41,421 nt of DNA, taken from positions 1 through 41,421 of the forward strand of contig CAZOZX010000007.1 of the NCBI GenBank assembly GCA_964584415.1. Reading direction: 5' to 3'. Below the pieces are notes generated by a model that was not told the DNA's origin, ran no database searches, and saw only the letters and a list, made by a program, of their open reading frames with translations. This DNA is from PHAA01 sp964584415. Its GTDB lineage: Bacteria > Bacillota > Syntrophomonadia > Syntrophomonadales > Syntrophomonadaceae. Shown here in pieces: positions 39,363 through 41,421 of this stretch. The stretch's first letter is position 1. Every line of letters starts with the position of its first letter. Both the position numbers and the translations under genes were made by a program.

Positions 39363-40067
39363 TTGCTAAAGGCCATCACCTTTGACTTCTGGGATACGTT
39401 ATATCGAGTGCCCCGCAATGAGGGTGTTTTCAAGCGGCGAGTGGCTTCATTTCAGCAGGTTTTGCAGGAAACAGGACATACTGTGGATCTGGACTCCATT
39501 CGGGAGGCATTTTGGGACTGCTGGCAATACGCCAACCATTATCAAATCGAGTGCGGTCTGGAGCTGACTCCCAACGGTCATGTAGAGTTTATCCTGCGCC
39601 AGCTGCATATAGACTTGGGTATGGCGGACTGGAAGAAGGTCTACGAGGTATATATTATGATCAGTCCCGATTACAAGCCTCCCTTAAATGAAGGGGTGCG
39701 GGAAACCCTGCCGGTGCTGGCTGAGCAGTATAAGCTGGCGGTTATTTGTAATACCGGGGTTTCTCCCGGGAAGCTGCTGCGCGAATTAATGCAAGCGGAT
39801 GATATCCTGAAATATTTTACCCTGACTGTGTTTTCCGATGAGGTGCGCTGGGCCAAACCTAATATCAAGATTTTCAATTATACCCTGGAACAGCTTCAAG
39901 TACCGGCGGCAGAGGCTGCCCATGTAGGCGACAACAGCATTACCGATATGGATGGAGCGCGGAAAGCAGGGATGACCACGATCTGGCTGGCACCAGAGGA
40001 AGACGAGATATCTGCGCTGCACGACTATCAAATCCGGTCGATCAGAGAGCTGTTGGATCTATTTTAG
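39363..40067 (+). CDS. HAD-superfamily hydrolase with atypical motif I
   Basis: This is a 234-residue Rossmann-type HAD protein. Motif I reads FDFWDTL: nucleophile Asp8 is present, but the position two residues later, normally the acid/base Asp, is Trp10. Motif II is ICNTG, motif III the Lys in WAKPNIKIF, motif IV GDNSITDMDGA. A helical cap lies between motifs I and II. The FDFW variant occurs in other HAD proteins and may point to altered or weak phosphatase activity. TTG start at 39363 follows GGAGG. Confidence 0.85.
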   Translation: MLKAITFDFWDTLYRVPRNEGVFKRRVASFQQVLQETGHTVDLDSIREAFWDCWQYANHYQIECGLELTPNGHVEFILRQLHIDLGMADWKKVYEVYIMISPDYKPPLNEGVRETLPVLAEQYKLAVICNTGVSPGKLLRELMQADDILKYFTLTVFSDEVRWAKPNIKIFNYTLEQLQVPAAEAAHVGDNSITDMDGARKAGMTTIWLAPEEDEISALHDYQIRSIRELLDLF

Positions 40068-40092
40068 GTTGGACTGGGTTAGGAGAATGGCA

Positions 40093-40548
40093 ATGAAGGA
40101 AGTAAACATATACACCGATGGCGCCTGCTCAGGTAATCCGGGACCGGGTGGTTGGGGAGCAGTCCTTTTGGCCGGGGATCGCAGCAAAGAGATTTGGGGT
40201 GGTGAGCCGGAAACTACCAACCAGCGCATGGAACTGCAGGCGGTGATAGAAGCCTTGAGTGCGCTTAAAGTGAGAGGCTGGAAGGTTAACGTCCATTCCG
40301 ACAGCGCTTATGTCGTGAATGCTTTCAAACAGAAGTGGCTCGATAAATGGCAGCATAATGGCTGGATTAACAGTAAAAAGGAACCAGTGGCTAATAAAGA
40401 TCTATGGGAGAAATTGCTGTACCTCACTGCGCAAAATGATGTGCAGATTGTAAAGGTCAAAGGACATTCGGGACATGTCCATAACGAACGCTGTGATGAA
40501 TTGGCCCGCCAGGCTATTAAAGAGCTGAAAACCGGTGAAAAAGTATGA
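40093..40548 (+). CDS. rnhA: Ribonuclease HI
   Basis: This 151-residue endonuclease cuts RNA in RNA/DNA hybrids. The four acidic residues are in YTDGACSGNPGPGG, MELQAVIEAL, VHSDSAYVVNAF and NERCDELARQA, and HSGHVHNERC supplies the catalytic His. The basic handle WLDKWQHNGW is present. I chose the ATG at 40093 with AGGAG seven bases upstream; the ATG at 40087 is too close. It overlaps the next gene by four bases. Confidence 0.94.
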   Translation: MKEVNIYTDGACSGNPGPGGWGAVLLAGDRSKEIWGGEPETTNQRMELQAVIEALSALKVRGWKVNVHSDSAYVVNAFKQKWLDKWQHNGWINSKKEPVANKDLWEKLLYLTAQNDVQIVKVKGHSGHVHNERCDELARQAIKELKTGEKV

Positions 40549-41192
40549 ACCCGGTGGAAGTATATGCCGGGATCGAGAACGGCCAGGCGGGATTAGGAGT
40601 CAAGCTAAACGGTCCGGCAACAGTGCAGGATTTGCTTGATGCCTGGCAGCCGCTTTGCGATGACCAGAGTTTGTTCAAACAATATGCCCTGGATAACCAT
40701 GCTTTGTGCAAGGGATGCCAACTCAACTGCTGCAATACTGCTTATGTAATTCCCGATTTGGTTTCCTTCCGCAAAATGGCGGAACTGCTGGATCTGAATC
40801 CTGCTGAATTTATCAGTCAATATTTCCAGGGGGAAAAACTGCAGGTGGGCCTGCTGCGGTTAGTGCCGGAGCCATGCATATTTCTCCGAGATAATATTTG
40901 TTCGATTTACCCGGTACGTTCTTTGATCTGCCGTTTCTATCTTTGCACCCCCCTGCTGGGTGCAACCGAGCAGCTTATTTATAAGATTGCCTGGTCGGGG
41001 GCGGCAGCCACTCAGATTTTTGCCGCCCAGCTGGGTTTGGTGACCGAGCAGAGGTCAGGGGCGAGCAGTTTTGATCGTCTTTTCCTGGGACTATTGGATG
41101 AATACCGTGATAGCAGCGGAGTCCAGTGTTTTTTGGAAGCCCGGAATTATGACGAAATTTCTCTGCAGCACTTTACAGAAGCTGCAGATTAA
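40545..41192 (+). CDS. YkgJ-family cysteine-cluster protein
   Basis: This 215-residue protein contains the Zn/Fe-chelating cysteine cluster: CKGCQLNCC in the first half, then EPCIFLRDNICSIYPVRSLICRFYLCTP. This C-x2-C-x3-CC ... C-x7-C-x8-C pattern defines the YkgJ/UPF0153 family of unknown function, possibly Fe-S or zinc binding. The C-terminal 85 residues are not conserved in the family as I know it. Its ATG overlaps the rnhA stop (ATGA), so translation is coupled. Confidence 0.87.
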   Translation: MNPVEVYAGIENGQAGLGVKLNGPATVQDLLDAWQPLCDDQSLFKQYALDNHALCKGCQLNCCNTAYVIPDLVSFRKMAELLDLNPAEFISQYFQGEKLQVGLLRLVPEPCIFLRDNICSIYPVRSLICRFYLCTPLLGATEQLIYKIAWSGAAATQIFAAQLGLVTEQRSGASSFDRLFLGLLDEYRDSSGVQCFLEARNYDEISLQHFTEAAD

Positions 41193-41228
41193 ACTGGTAG
41201 ACAGCAACGCGGTCTTCAGGAGTCCGGG

Positions 41229-41351
41229 ATGGCAATTATTGGCAGATGCTTATCTTTTAAACTTTTGTTGACCAGATTTCTGGATGTCGAAAAAATATTA
41301 ATCCAGACGGAACAGATAAAAATAGCGTTCAAGGATAACCCAGACAAGTAA
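41229..41351 (+). CDS. Possible small protein (40 residues)
   Basis: The ATG at 41229 follows CAGGAG by six bases, and the frame ends at a TAA at 41349-41351. The product begins MAIIGRCLSFKLLLTRFLDV and ends with a charged, lysine-rich tail. I recognise no family. The good ribosome binding site, 36 bases past the preceding gene, is the main support; it could equally be chance. The remaining 70 bases to the window end show nothing definite. Confidence 0.35.
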   Translation: MAIIGRCLSFKLLLTRFLDVEKILIQTEQIKIAFKDNPDK

Positions 41352-41421
41352 GCCTCGTGAACTGAAAATATGGTATAAGTAGAGTCAATTCTGAAACCAC
41401 GATTGAGCCCTAATAGGATCT

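Noticed and set aside
1..41421. tRNA, rRNA, CRISPR arrays, insertion sequences or prophage genes
   Set aside because: None were seen: no repeated spacer arrays, no transposase or integrase motifs and no cloverleaf-like segments in the intergenic regions.

Overview
This window looks like part of a draft Bacillota genome, most likely an anaerobic Clostridia or Peptococcaceae-type lineage. The evidence is strong GGAGG-type ribosome binding sites with frequent TTG and GTG starts, an S-layer-homology protein, a Rrf2 regulator next to mnmA, CadC-type metal regulation, an 11-subunit complex I operon without nuoEFG, and fdhD plus a MOSC protein (molybdenum/formate metabolism). The species cannot be named from sequence alone. 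A run of exactly 100 Ns inside an aminotransferase gene marks a scaffold gap.

Layout. 1-5.1 kb: the tail of an EAL-domain protein, a NodI/NodJ-like ABC exporter, a small membrane protein, a gapped class I aminotransferase, a possible carbohydrate-binding-like protein and ndk. 5.1-15.0 kb (minus strand): one operon nuoABCDHIJKLMN encoding a proton-pumping complex I without its NADH-oxidising module; NuoI carries a long charged C-terminal extension. 15.2-18.9 kb (plus strand): a soft-metal module with two tandem HMA metal-binding proteins, a CadC-like ArsR repressor with a 12-2-12 operator, and a CadA-type P1B ATPase. 19-25.3 kb: a UbiB/ABC1 kinase-like protein, tRNA t6A dehydratase TcdA, agmatine deiminase plus N-carbamoylputrescine amidase (agmatine to putrescine), a nitroreductase and a Cys/Met-metabolism PLP enzyme. 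25.5-31.1 kb: LarE, CysK, an aconitase-family hydratase and CCA tRNA nucleotidyltransferase. 31.1-38.2 kb: a DUF1648 membrane protein, an SLH-chagasin-DUF3298 surface protein, a 57-residue membrane protein, MnmA, a Rrf2 regulator, NadA, FdhD, a MOSC protein and a DUF4912-like protein. 38.2-41.4 kb: a CPBP protease, an FmdB zinc ribbon, a HAD hydrolase, RNase HI and a YkgJ-type cysteine-cluster protein.

The most interesting observation is the second HMA gene (15502-15720). It is a 70-codon paralogue of the gene just upstream, aligns to it without gaps, and has an in-frame TGA exactly where the first Cys of the GMxCxxC metal-binding motif belongs. The rest of the frame is intact although the two copies differ at about half their residues. 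This fits a selenocysteine-containing UxxC metallochaperone-like protein, paired with a CxxC version and placed directly upstream of a Cd/Zn/Pb efflux locus. A nonsense mutation or sequencing error remains possible. The SECIS evidence I can see by eye is only suggestive, and no Sec-insertion genes lie in this window.
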